Assembly (NCBI GenBank): GCA_015832175.1
Contig: WJXW01000004.1
Span: forward strand, 124,001 to 188,000
DNA: 64,000 bases
Source of the DNA: Paraphaeosphaeria minitans
Taxonomy: Eukaryota > Ascomycota > Dothideomycetes > Pleosporales > Didymosphaeriaceae
Reading direction: 5' to 3'
In this document: piece by piece, positions 10,396 to 21,800 of the stretch
How positions within the stretch are numbered: position 1 is the stretch's first letter
Layout of the letters: each line of letters begins with the position of its first letter
Notes under the pieces: generated by a model
The model's database searches: none
Told to the model about the DNA's origin: nothing
Seen by the model: only the letters and a program-made list of their open reading frames with translations
Translations under genes and position numbers: made by a program

Positions 10396-11438
10396 ATGTC
10401 GGCACCTTCAGGAATGATCGATCCCGCCATCTTCGAGGGCCTACAGACGAAGGTCGACGAGGATACGGCCGTCCGCGACGTGAGCGCACACCTTTCTCGC
10501 CAAGCGAGGCGCACGTGACAGCGTACTGACAGCGCGACAGGAGCTCAAGGATATCATCCAGGCGTTGGAGAAGCAGAGTGCGCATTGCGGAGGGTCAAAT
10601 GAGCATAGTTGATCAAATTTAGCTCGCAATATCTCCTTCGTCCTATCAAGGGCACACTCGACAACTTATGCGGACCGTAGGTAGTAGTGTTGGGCTCAAG
10701 AAACGCGTCGCTGACAATCGTCGCAGTTCCCAGTGTGCTCAAAGCCTCCGAGGAGCATATCAAGAGTGCCATTGATACTGTCTCGAAGCTCGCCCAGGCA
10801 GCATCGAAGCAGCCATACTACAAATTCAACGGCATGTGGTCTCGACAGATGCAGGATGCAGTATGTTCAACACTGTTGCAGCAGCGACATGTCCACTGAT
10901 CAAGTTGCAGCTACAAGGAATCCTCTTCTGGGCCTGGCTCGGCGGAACAGACTATAAGACTGGCGAGGCAAAATGCGGACGCCTGCTGACACTCGAGGAG
11001 CTCGGCGACGTGCTGAAAGGTACTTCTCCTCACTCTCACGATCGAAATATCGCTCTAACAAGTGTATAGTGCCTACCAACCTGAAGGACAAAGACGAATT
11101 CCACATTACTATCGAGGAGTACCTCATTGCACTCACTTCGCTTGTCGAGGAGCTGGTGTGTCCTTCATACTGTCACTCGGACTGAACGATTACTAATGTC
11201 TAAGTAGACTCGCCTTGCACGTAATGCCGTGACTCTAGGCGATTACGAGCGCCCTCTTCTCATCAACCAATTTGTCAAGGATGTGTTCGCAGGCTTCCAG
11301 ATCCTCAACCTCAAGAACGACATCCTGCGGAGGAAGAGCGACGGGTTGAAGTACCGGGTCAAGGATGTGGAAGATGTGGTGTACGACTTGTCTTTGAGGA
11401 ACCTGGTCCCGAAAAAGGGCGTCAAGGAGGAGCAGTAG
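10396..11438 (+). CDS. TSN: Translin
   Basis: Translin is a single-strand nucleic-acid-binding protein that, with its partner Trax, forms the C3PO octameric RNase. I reconstruct seven exons: 10396-10479, 10541-10577, 10623-10676, 10727-10860, 10911-11019, 11070-11155 and 11208-11438. They give 244 residues, close to the usual ~230-240. The joined sequence follows the family closely, with the SRAHST segment, the YYKFNGMWSRQMQDA block, the WLGG turn and the C-terminal YDLSLRNLVPKK. All six introns are 45-61 bp with AG acceptors and in-frame junctions. The exon density is unusually high for this window. No Trax gene is seen nearby. Confidence 0.92.
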
Positions 11439-11801
11439 AAGAAGGAAAGGTGTGGCGCATGGATTGTGGCGCTAGCCAGATCGCCCGACTTTCGGTATGA
11501 CGAGGACAACCGACTCGGGCGATTGTCCCAAGGCAAGATCTAGAAGTCGCGGAAATGTAGCGAGTTCGACTGTTCCTCTGCGATCAGATATATTTTAACA
11601 GACATGATGGTACCGTACCTTGCTGGCCGCCGTGCACCGCCACACGAACCAAGCACGGCCGCAAAACTTCCGAAACTCGCGACGGTAACGCGCCGGAAGC
11701 ACCCAATTGACAACCCTCCTACAGCGCTTCAATGCCCACTAAAACAGGAACCCGAACCCACGGAATTCCCTAATTGTTTCTGCCTCCCGCCAGCCCGCAT
11801 C
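11439..11801. other. Intergenic region between translin and GPI11
   Basis: This is 363 bp with no supported feature; the right half should hold the GPI11 promoter and 5' UTR. An upstream ATG at 11604 opens in the same frame as GPI11, but the extra ~66 residues look non-conserved. Confidence 0.35.
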
Positions 11802-12631
11802 ATGGCCACCACCGTCCTAAACTCGCACCCCAAACCTCGCGCCCCCGCCTCCCCCACCGACGTCCTCCCCACCGACACCGCCCAGCTCTATACGCACATC
11901 CACCCTATCCTCGTCGTCTCGCTGTACGCGCTGCAGTTTCCCTCCATTGTCGCAGACCCCGTCCCAGCGCTCGCAACGGCCCTTGTCCCACTCGCCATCC
12001 TGCAGATTGTGTACGTAGCGATATGTCTCCCGCCAACGGGCGGGACGGCGACGCCGGTTGTAGATAAGAAGAAGCCCGGAAGTGGAGTGCAAGAGAAGGG
12101 GAAGAAGGGGCGCGTGAAGGGCACCATAATTGTGCGTCAGATTCTCATCACCCACGCCAAATGCGAGAACAAGATGAGAAGGAGTAGTTGCATGTCCTGA
12201 ACATAGGAGCTGACTTGTATTATCCACAGCCGGTTTTCCTCTCCTTGATCATCGCCTCCACCATAACCGCGCCTCTCCTTGCCGCCATCCTCATCCTCTT
12301 CGGTGCGCCCCTGACCACGCACCACCTCCACACCCTCCTTGCCGCAGCGCACATCTCCTTCCTCTCGACCCTCCCGCTCGTATACGTGCACGGCGTCGAC
12401 GGTGCCGCCTGGCGCGACATCATTGCGCTGCTGCGTCCGGTCGACGAGGTTTATGGCGCGATGATTGGCGGAGTGGTCGGCGCGTGGCTGGGCGCCGTGC
12501 CGATTCCGCTGGACTGGGATCGGGAGTGGCAGAAGTGGCCGGTTACAATTGTCACGGGCGCGTATGTGGGGTGGGCGGTGGGGAAGATGCTGGGTGGGTT
12601 GTTGAAGGGTAGGAAGATCGGGTTTGAGTAG
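11802..12631 (+). CDS. GPI11: GPI ethanolamine-phosphate transferase accessory subunit (PIG-F)
   Basis: Membrane protein of the endoplasmic reticulum that partners the enzymes adding ethanolamine phosphate to GPI anchors. Exon 1 (11802-12131) and exon 2 (12230-12631) join in phase 0 across a 98-bp intron (donor GTGCGT, branch GCTGAC, acceptor CCACAG), giving 243 residues. About six hydrophobic segments are visible: two in exon 1 and four in exon 2. The conserved FGAPLTTHHLHT and PLVYVHGVDG blocks identify the family. A Lys-rich loop (about residues 88-107) separates the second and third segments. The ATG at 11802 is chosen because it gives the usual family length. Confidence 0.9.
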
Positions 12632-13973
12632 CGGAGATGACATTCGTTGTGAATTGGAAGGTGAATCTGACTACAGATGGGCAGCTGGAGCTCAGTATCG
12701 CGAGGCTGGGCTGTAAGCATTGTACCGCGTGTACTCGCAATTGTTGCCGCGCTAGGAATTTGGCGATCAAAAGACGATGTGGCTTCACGATGTCAACAGG
12801 CCATCTACAAATACGTCGCTCAGCCCTCGCATACTCTCTAGAAGATCTAAACCATGCATTTTCTCACCGACCTCCCATCTATCGACGAAACCCTAGACAG
12901 TGTCTTCCTCAGCGCTATAATCTTCACAGCAGAAGCAAGCGCCATCCTGAGCCTCAAGAAACCCGAACCAATGATGCAGCTCCCCTCAATCGACGAAATT
13001 GTTGACAGTTTCTTTCTGAGTCTTGAAATACTGCTGATGGAGACGAGTGCTGTGTTCGGCGTTGGGGAGAAGCTTGGTGAGATTGTTTGTAAAAAAACGA
13101 TATAGCATAATGAATCTATCAACTTCTTGTACACGCTATAACATGTGCTTGTAAAGACTGTTGACGCCGTATGATGTATCGTAATCTTGTAGCTGGGCAC
13201 TCACGAGTACCGTGTTCATGGCAGGATACACTGCCAAACGCTGTTTAATCAGCTCTTAATTCTTGATGACCAACCAACATGAATTCGCTTTACTCTCGTC
13301 AGCAACCAGTCATCAAGAGCATATCATTGGTAGACTCGTCTCACAGTTGGAACGAATTTCATGGGAGGCAAAAATAACCAATTATTGCTAGACGACAGTC
13401 GGGTGGGGTGGGAGTGCAAAACTACCGGAAATCACTGCAATTTTTAAGGCGGAAGAGGGCACAGCACGCGACGATATTCCGATTCTCGGGGTCTAGTTAC
13501 TGCGCAACATCCTCTGAAATTAGTTAATATCTGACCTGATGCTCGGTGAGCATATATGGTGGCATGGTAGAAGCGATACTTTGTTCGAGACACTGGTTTA
13601 TACTCTTGTTTGATCACTGTAAAATTGCTGCACTGTTTGTCTGGGCATGCGTGAGATGCAAAGTGCTGATAAGCCTCGTGTCAAAGTCAAGTCACAATGA
13701 TGCATAGTAAGGAGGGCTTAGAATTTAGATTAGAGTCTGATACCATCGCATAGAGTCTGGATGCTGGAACAATTGAGTGAAGTGCAAGGTTGAGGGATGG
13801 TATAAGTGTGATAGCACCTGCACTCCATTAAACAAGTGAAGACTTGCCGTTTTGAACGCGTGGTGACTTACCACCTTAGCAGACGGGGACTTACCACCGG
13901 AACGCGGGAATTACCAGTGAAGGGAAAGAGTCAGCATCTAACTAAAGATGCAATCTACGTCTGTTGGTGAAGC
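12632..13973. other. Gene-poor region after GPI11
   Basis: Apart from the small duplicated ORF at 12854-13105, nothing is supported here. The stretch 13200-13970 is AT-richer than the genes around it. At 13862-13900 the word ACTTACCACC occurs twice, about 30 bp apart. Confidence 0.4.
12854..13105 (+). CDS. Small ORF with internal duplication (hypothetical)
   Basis: An 83-codon ORF encodes two copies of a ~37-residue unit beginning LPSIDE (about residues 7-33 and 43-69). Each copy is an acidic turn followed by a hydrophobic helix-like stretch (VFLSAIIF and FFLSLEIL). Within the LPSIDE segment the differences between the copies are silent, which hints at coding constraint. There is no signal peptide and no known domain. 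It lies just downstream of GPI11 on the same strand. It might instead be a decayed tandem duplicate without function. Confidence 0.35.
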   Translation: MHFLTDLPSIDETLDSVFLSAIIFTAEASAILSLKKPEPMMQLPSIDEIVDSFFLSLEILLMETSAVFGVGEKLGEIVCKKTI

Positions 13974-14949
13974 TTAGCCAATGAAGCCATCCTCCACAGC
14001 GTAATGACTAGGAGTCACAGCGTGACTAGCAACCAGACGGTGCGGATCCCCTAGGAGCACAACGAGTGGTGCAGAAGCTATATCGCTTAGGACGTCAACC
14101 TCGTCGTCGCTACCGGAAGGCTCGCTGACAGGAGGCTCATAACTAGGAGACCCTGACACGTCGTAAGTGGGCAAAGTAGGCAAATCTGATTCACTAGAAT
14201 CGAAACCTTCATCCTCATCTTCACCAGCTTCGAGCATAGCCTCGAAGTCATCAATCGAGAAGAATGGATGATCGGCATGCGGTAAGATAGTAGACGTGTT
14301 CCAGTGCGCATCCATCATCAATTCGTGCGCCTTGTACACATGTTGCTTGCAAGCACATCCAGAGGTCGAGGGTCATGAGCATCGAATGTATACTTACGCA
14401 TCTCTGGCAGCGTGTAGACCCACTGTCGGTAGATCTCCCACTCCCGGCTCTTGACAGCCGGCATACGGTAGCCTCGAGCCTTATCGGCTTTAGAATCGAA
14501 TAAATACCACCGAGTCAAATCCCCTAACAATTTGAGCCGTTCATGCTCCTTGTTCAGCACACACATATCCTTGCAGGTCTGAAGGTCGTATGCCCGTAAA
14601 CCGAGCCAACCCATCTCTGTCACAGTATCGCTGTTGATAAGACGATCAGCCTGATTACGCAGGTTTCCGGTCACGTTTATGCGCTCATGCAAAGCTTCGA
14701 GCGTTCGTTGGGGCGGCATTCCCACAGCAACTTTTGTAAGAGTTGCTGCACAGGTAGACACTACTCGCGCCACACGTTATAGTCTGTAAGCGAGTTTTGA
14801 AGCCGTTGTTGGGTTTCAGGGATTATACGGGATGAAGTACGCGACTGCAGGCTTGTCGTGTGATAAAGCATGGCGAAGTTACAATATGCATTCTCGTGGG
14901 TGTCGATAAAGACCAACATGCGTTGGGCCCACTTCTCGTTGGCAATCAC
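13974..14949 (-). pseudogene. Disrupted ORFs of unknown family
   Basis: Three successive minus-strand open segments overlap slightly: 14761-14949, 14318-14773 and 13974-14339. Each looks compositionally like protein, the last being an acidic Ser/Asp-rich tail. They sit in different frames and I could not join them with convincing introns. A good donor, GTAAGT, lies at 14392-14397, but no acceptor restores the acidic frame. The set may be a decayed gene or a transposon fragment, or a real gene with an intron layout I failed to find. No domain was recognised. Confidence 0.25.
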
Positions 14950-15754
14950 CTCTTTCTAACACAATTGCATGCGGGTAAGAGGCGGGCAATCAGCGTATTG
15001 AGGCATTGTCGAGTTCCAGCTCTAGATATTAAAGTCGATTTTGTTGTTGTATTAAAGTCGATTTTGTTGTTGTATTAAAGTCGATTTTGTTGTTGTATTA
15101 AAGTCGATTTTGTTGTTGTATTGAAGTTGATTGTGTTGGTTGTTTTGCTTCGTGGTGGAGCAGCTCTATTAGTAGTTCGCAAGACTTACTTTGTGAGTTG
15201 CAAATGTGTATTGTACACGATACCAAAAGAAGCATTGTGCAGATATGCCGCCTTTCGTTCCATGTGCGTTGTGTCACACTCATTACGATCCTTTGTCTGT
15301 CCCAGCCATATCCCGAAGTCCTTTCAACATTGTGATGTGGCCTTAAGAAACAGCAATGCTAACGAAGCATCGTAAGCGCGGCATGTAATTTGCTCGTAGG
15401 CGGTCTTTCTTTGACGGGCAATGGCAGAAGGCTTTCGCTGCGTGCATTTGCTCATGCGATGACTCGCAGTGTATAGTGTTCATTAGGTTTAGAGATGAGA
15501 TGATCTCAGATCGGCTGTACTTTCTGTATTAGTGGTGGCATTATTGTGTACGGAGAATGACCCATTAGCGTGACATGGGATTATGGTGAGGTGCAAGTGC
15601 TAGTGTGATGGCAATGCCAAGACGCTTGCTAGCGCTAGCCTAATCGATAACCAGAAAAGCTCGTGAACTTTTTTGGCAGCAAGCCTTCACTCGAACCACG
15701 CTTCGAACTTGGATAGAGTTCGCCGAGAAACTTCGAATCAACGCGCCGTGCACC
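14950..15754. other. Intergenic region upstream of DBP9
   Basis: This stretch holds the 23-bp tandem repeat listed separately and the presumed promoter of the DBP9 gene. No gene is supported. Confidence 0.4.
15028..15142. repeat. 23-bp tandem repeat, five units
   Basis: Four identical units of ATTAAAGTCGATTTTGTTGTTG plus a closing T start at 15028, 15051, 15074 and 15097, followed by one diverged unit at 15120. The perfect identity of four copies suggests recent slippage. The unit is not a multiple of three and no gene is present here. Confidence 0.95.
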
Positions 15755-17585
15755 ATGTCCAAACGAAAGCTCAATGCGCACGACGTCCCAGAGGCAGCGA
15801 AGCCGTCGTCACCACCCGCCCCCGCTAATCACGAGGGAACCCAGCAACAGAGCGAAAAGCCCGCTGAAAACTTGACATTTGCGTCCTTCGGCCTAGAGCC
15901 GCGCCTGCTACAAGGCATTCAAAAACAGAAATGGTCCGCACCGACGACCGTGCAAGAGAAGGTCATACCCTTGGCGCTCGAGGGCAAGGACATACTGGCT
16001 AGGTCAGGTACCGGCACCGGAAAAACGGCTGCGTACCTGCTTCCAATCTTGGACAAGATACTTCGCCGCACCGAGAAGCGCGTCACGTCGTCACTCATAC
16101 TCGTCCCGACGAAAGAACTCGCACTCCAGGTGTCAAGACTGGCTGTGAGACTGGCCGCATTCTGTGGCCAGGATGTGCGGACCCAGAACCTGGCGGGCAA
16201 GGAATCGGATGTCGTTCAGAAGGCCAAGCTCGCTGAAATTCCTGACATTGTGGTCGCAACACCTGCACGAGCGGCAGCCAACATTGGAGCCCTGTCACTC
16301 AAAACGCTGGCAACACTAGTCATCGATGAGGGCGATCTGATCTTGGGATATGGTTTCAAGGACGACCTGGAGACTGTCTCACAGAACATGCCAAAAGGTG
16401 TTCAGATCTATCTCATGAGCGCAACGCTCAGCACCGATGTCGAGGCTGTCCAAGCGCTCTTCTGCCGGGACCCAGTCATACTCAAGCTGGACGATCTCGA
16501 GAAGGACGCGAAGCTGGTCAAGCAATACGTCATTCCATGTGCAGAACCCGACAAATTCCTACTGGCCTACTCTCTGTTTAAACTGCAGCTCATTCGCGGA
16601 AAGACCATCGTGTTCGTAGGAGATGTCGATCGCAGTTACCGGTTGAAGCTCTTCCTGGAGCAGTTTGCCATCAAGAGCTGCGTGCTCAATAGCGAACTCC
16701 CCCTCGCCTCCCGCCTCGATATCGTCGAACAATTCAATAAGAACATCTACAACATCCTCATCGCCTCGGACGAAATCGAGCTCCTTGGCTCGATGACAAA
16801 AGACACGGAAGAATCCCGTCCACACAAGAAAGCCAAGAAAGACGACGGCAAATCTGACTCGGGCGTGTCCCGCGGTATCGACTTCCGCGACGTCAGCTGC
16901 GTCGTCAACTTCGACCTCCCCACAGGCCAAAAGGCCTACTTCCACCGCATCGGCCGCACCGCGCGCGCCGGCAAGAGCGGTACCGCAATATCCTTCATGA
17001 TACCCAAAGACCAGTATCGCAAGCACAAACCGACCACCTTTGCAGGTTCCGAGCACGACGAGGAGGTCCTCAAGAAGATCGAAAAGCATCAGAAACCGGG
17101 CCAGAAGATCGAGGACTGGTCCTTCGATATGCAGCGCCTCGAGCCGTTCCGGTATCGCTTTGCTGACGCGCTGAGAGCGGTTACCAGGATCGCGGTGCGC
17201 GAGGCGCGGATCAAGGAGATCAGGATGGAGCTTACGAAGAGTCAGAAGTTGTCGAGGTATTTCGAGGAGAATCCTGAGGAGCTGGAGCACTTGAGACATG
17301 ATCAGACGCTGAATCATCCCGCGCGCATACAGCCGCATCTCAAGCATGGTATGTTGATCCCACCCGGTTTTTTTTTTCTTTTCTTCTTTACGGATGCTGA
17401 TGGAAATAGTTCCGGATTACCTCCTCCCTGGTGGAAGAAAGCCGCAGGATATCGGGTTCGTGGCGCTGGAAAAGCCGAAAAGGAGGTTTGTTAAGGCTAA
17501 GGCGGGGAAGAAGGTGGTCAAGGGCAGGAATGGCAAGATTGATCCATTGAAGACGTTCAATGCGCGGGGGAAGGGGAAGAGATAG
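15755..17585 (+). CDS. DBP9: ATP-dependent RNA helicase Dbp9 (DDX56-like)
   Basis: Nucleolar DEAD-box helicase of 60S ribosomal subunit assembly. Exons 15755-17348 and 17410-17585 join across a 61-bp intron with a long T tract, giving 589 residues. The Q-motif region begins FASFGLEPR (42-50). Motif I is SGTGTGKT (84-91), motif Ia PTKEL (118-122) and motif III SAT (222-224). Motif VI HRIGRTARAG lies near residue 400. Motif II reads DEGD (191-194) instead of DEAD. The loop before SRGIDF carries a Lys-rich insert (TEESRPHKKAKKDD). The C terminus is basic. The start codon precedes a Ser/Pro-rich, poorly conserved leader. Confidence 0.93.
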
Positions 17586-18869
17586 TGGGCTAATAGAGAT
17601 GAATGAGATGTTTTCGAACGTTTGGTGTTGGATAGGCATGCTTTGGTGAAGTAATGATGCGTTGTGGTGCTGGATGACTGCGGGAAGGGGACACGCTAGA
17701 GGTTGCTCTGAACAGCTTGGGGTGGAGGCGAAAATGGGCAAGGCGAATATGTGTACCTGATTGCGATGGATGCATCAACGAACCAGCGTTTCAAGGGCGC
17801 TGAGCTGGGTGTACAGCGTCACCATGTGTGCAAACCAACTTTTTTTAATTTTGTCAAGATGTATATTGACGCGTTGTTCTGCCGCTCAGCGAGTGGACGT
17901 TGAATTGGAGATTCGGTACCAATCCGTGAAGTATCCCAGCGTAATCTTGGTGTTGTGGGACGCTGCGCTTCAGCCGTCTCAACGAGGGGATCCCGAACAC
18001 GGTTACAGCGTGGAGCGTGGTCATGATCACCGTTACGTACCGTTTCCCAAGCCACGGTACCGTGCGTCTTCAGTCTTTCTTATCTTTCTCTTTTTCTTTC
18101 TTCTTCTTCTCGGGGCAGCACATGCACTTGGCCACGTCGCCCAACCTCTGGAACTCCCGGTCATGCAGCATCCAAACCGTCAAGCAAGCCACACACTTCC
18201 AACGTCCATGATTCGGATGTCTCGCCTGTCGAAATTTTAGTCGTACTTTGTTTTCCGGCTCACCAAGCCGGGCATTCCTTCCTATCGGCGTCAGATTGGC
18301 ATACCGTTCTAATCACCTTGAAACCTGCAGGTAGCTTAACATAAACCTCAATACGTGTAGTACAAACACCACATTGGCCATAGCACAGAAACATCACAGT
18401 GAATTAAGCCACGCCACGCCACGAGATGTTAAACCCTTGATGGAAGATTAGAAATTACCTATTTGCCCCACCGTTACCCCTCCTCCGTTTGTCCAAACCG
18501 CTCATACATACATACATACATACATCAAACATCTAGCATATACAAGAAAAGTTGCCGTCCGCGCACGGCCAAGTTGGTATCTCCTTTGTGCCCTCGGTGT
18601 TCCAGCCAACCAACAAACATACGAAACAAAACAAAACAAAACAAAACAGTGCAAAGGAAATAGTAGCGTCTGTGCAAGTGTGATGCGCGTCGATCAATCT
18701 CCAGTCTGTCGGATGTCAGAGTCCGGCCGATAGCATCCCAGCAGAGCAACGCTCGCGCGCACAAACGAGTCCACAGACGTCGAACTGAAGCTGCGCCTGC
18801 ATCTACGCCCGCAGTGTCTTTCTCGCTCTTGTTCCTGTCTACTCAGCGTCAGCGCCACGTCCCTGCAGC
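17586..18869. other. Convergent intergenic region with short simple repeats
   Basis: About 1.3 kb lies between the 3' ends of DBP9 and the large disordered-protein gene. It contains a (CATA)n microsatellite at 18502-18525 and an (AAAAC)n tract at 18624-18647. No gene is supported; a 159-codon plus-strand frame near 17761 has no features. Confidence 0.45.
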
Positions 18870-21800
18870 TCAATCATGAAGTCCCAACACGCGCCTCAAC
18901 CCCTGGAACTTCTTCTTTTTTCCCGTCCGCCCAAAGCTCACATCCTTACCCGTCTTCGGATCAACCTCCGTCCGCGCTTGACTAATCTGGCTCATCTGGG
19001 ATGTATTCCTTTTCATCAGTGTCGGTCTTGCAGACGATAAACGCCGCGTGAGCGGCCCATCGGCGCTCTGGGGGCGCTGGCCCTCTGCGAATGCGGGGTT
19101 GGGCGACGGCAGCGGCCACGAGTCGGATGTCGAGCGCTCGAGTGGCGTGCGGCGGCCCGCCTTGGGAGGCAGCGTCGACGTGTTGCCGGCGTCGGCGTCG
19201 AGGTCCTCGCCGATGGGGGTGAGAGGGCGGTTGCGGTCGTGGTTCTGCTGAGTGGGCGGCATGGGGATGTCGAGGTCTGCGGCGTTCTGCGCGTGGATGT
19301 CTGTTTCGGCGCTGTGGGCGTTCTTCTTCTTGCCGAAGCTGAAGAAGCCTCGCTTTGCCTTCTTCTGTCCAGCATCAATTGATGGAAGCGCCCCGGGCTT
19401 TCGGAGAGACCCGGCGGCCAGCGTTGAGCCCTGCGCATTAATCAAGCCATTGGTGGCCACGCCCTTCCCCTTGCCATTACCGTTTGTCACTGGTGGTGGC
19501 AAGGGCTCATTGTCGCTCAACTCTTCCTCCAGATCAGTAGAATCGCCGTCATCCTTACCAGCGCGTCTTGGAATACCTCGCACAGGAGGCAGCATAAAGT
19601 CTTCGTCTTCAGATGAATCTGCGAATCTGCTCTGGAAGCGGCGCGGCAAGCCTTCGTCCTCGTCACTGGAGTCGTTGATGCGACTTTTGAACGGCTTTGC
19701 TGCCTTCTTCGCTGGGGCTTTCGATGGAGCGGGTTTGCCAAACATCGTCTTTTTTACCTTCGGCGGAGGAGCTTCTACAGGTGCGATAGGCATGGGCGGT
19801 GCGGCTTCGTAGGCACTGCTGCGCCTGAAACGGCCCGTGGGGGACATGGACCTGATGCTGAAGCGGGAGGACTTTACGGTACTTGGTGAGTCAGGTGTCG
19901 GAGAAGATGGTCGCATGGACTTCCTAAGCGTCGACGGCGGAGGCGACGCGGCAGTCCGAGGTGGCGAAATTGATCGCACAGGCGGCGCAGCTCGCATGGT
20001 AGGTGTGGGACCTGAGCGCATGGACGCACGCATTGTGTATTGGCCGCCATTGTTGTTGTTCCGTGAAGCGCGGTTCCGTTGTCGCTCACGCTGGAAGCTA
20101 CTGGCCGAAGCATCCGAGTCGCTGTCATAAGTGGGAGCCGGAGGAGCGACATACTTGGGCTTAGTAGGAAGACCTGATGCGCCTTGTGGACGGGGACGAA
20201 ACGCTACACCGGCCGCTGCTGCTGGCAGATGTTTCTTCTGGAGGGCACCTCTTGGTGGTCTGGTGTCCACTGGTGGCATGTTCTGGCGTTGAGTAGCTGG
20301 TACGGATGAGCCTCTGCCGGCGAGCCCACCGCCGGTGCCACGCATAGTCGTCCGCATGTGCGGCTCAGTGGCGTTTGATGGAGGTGCGGTACCACGCATC
20401 GTCTTCTTAAGAGGAATCTCAGCCGGTGGAGAGGTAGCCATGGCCTTCTTCAAAGCAGACTTACGAGGCTGCGCTGGTGCCTTCGCAGGCTGTGTAGATG
20501 GTGCTTGAATAGGAACAACGGTAGGTTCTACCTTGACTCTGCGCTCCTTTGGTTTCGCGGGAATCGGTTCGGTCGCTTGCTGAGCGTTGCGCTTCGGCTC
20601 GGTCATTGTCTGTGTGGCGGGTGCTGCAGCTTGAGTAACGCTCCTGGGCTCTTCTTTGCTAGCAAGGTTGTTGATGAGCAGTCCCGATTTCGGTTGGTGC
20701 TTCCGCGAGTTGTGCAGGTCGCTCCAATGCTGCTGAGATTTCTCCCAATCAGCATCTTGTGCCTTTCGTTGCTCCTGAATGAGACCCTCCTGGATATCTT
20801 CTGAGTTGGTAGGGGCCCATCTCGAAGTTTCCAGTCCCGTCTTGTGTGCGGTAGGTGATGAATTGGTTGACGGGAAGCGAGAGGTTGGCGCCACAACCGG
20901 GCTTTCCATGATGGCATCTATAGAGCCAAAGCCCTCGACCTCATCCAGGTCTTCGTAAGCATCACTATAGATGCTGCTGTTGTCGTCTGAAGACTCGTCG
21001 TCGACAGGACGCTCAGGTATCTGGATCGTAATGGATGGCTGGCTGAGTGCAGAAACAATTGGTCCGGGGGCCTTTGTTACGACTTCAGGCTCCGAGGCAT
21101 CGTCGTCATCCCGGCCGCCGGGCACAAGCGGTCGCGGTGCTTTGGCTACGTCTTGGAAAGGTACGGGCTGGGGTGCAAATGTTGGTTCAGTCTCGGGTTC
21201 CCTGGAAAGAGGTGGACTTGCGGGTTGGACCGCGATAATGGGTACCTCGAGGGGTGTTGAGTGTGTCTCTATAGGGTTAGCCAAGGCCTTTGGCTCCGGT
21301 GCGGGTGTCGACTCTAGCTTGTGTGTCGTTTGATGGTCAACGGCAGGCGCGTCAACCTCGCTCTCGCTCGATTCCGAATAGTAGCCACTTCCCTCCACAG
21401 ATGTAACCTGCGGCGGAAGAGGGTCGTTCCCTGACGAGCGCTCCGCTGAACTCGCAGCAAAGTCGTGAGCAAGTACAGCACCAATCTTGTGGTCACGTGA
21501 TAGTTCTGTTGAGTCTCCCATAAGCGTAGCTGAATTTGACAACGACGAAGACACAGTCTCCGTGACCTTCTCAGGGTCATCTCTCGATCGGCGATTCGTA
21601 TCCCGGATACTGCCAAACGATGGCAGGACCGGGGTTGGTTTCAGGATTTCGTCGAGATCCTCGTCTGAACCATCATCCACCGTCTGCGGCTGCGAATCGT
21701 TGTATGCTGAGGTACCAACCAGTGTGGGCTCCTCCTCGAAGCTGATGCGGACCTTCTTTTTCTTCTTACTCCCGCCGTCTTCATACACGGCATCGGATGC

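Noticed and set aside
15028..15142. 23-bp repeats as a CRISPR-like array
   Set aside because: The units are directly adjacent with no spacers, and the genome is fungal.
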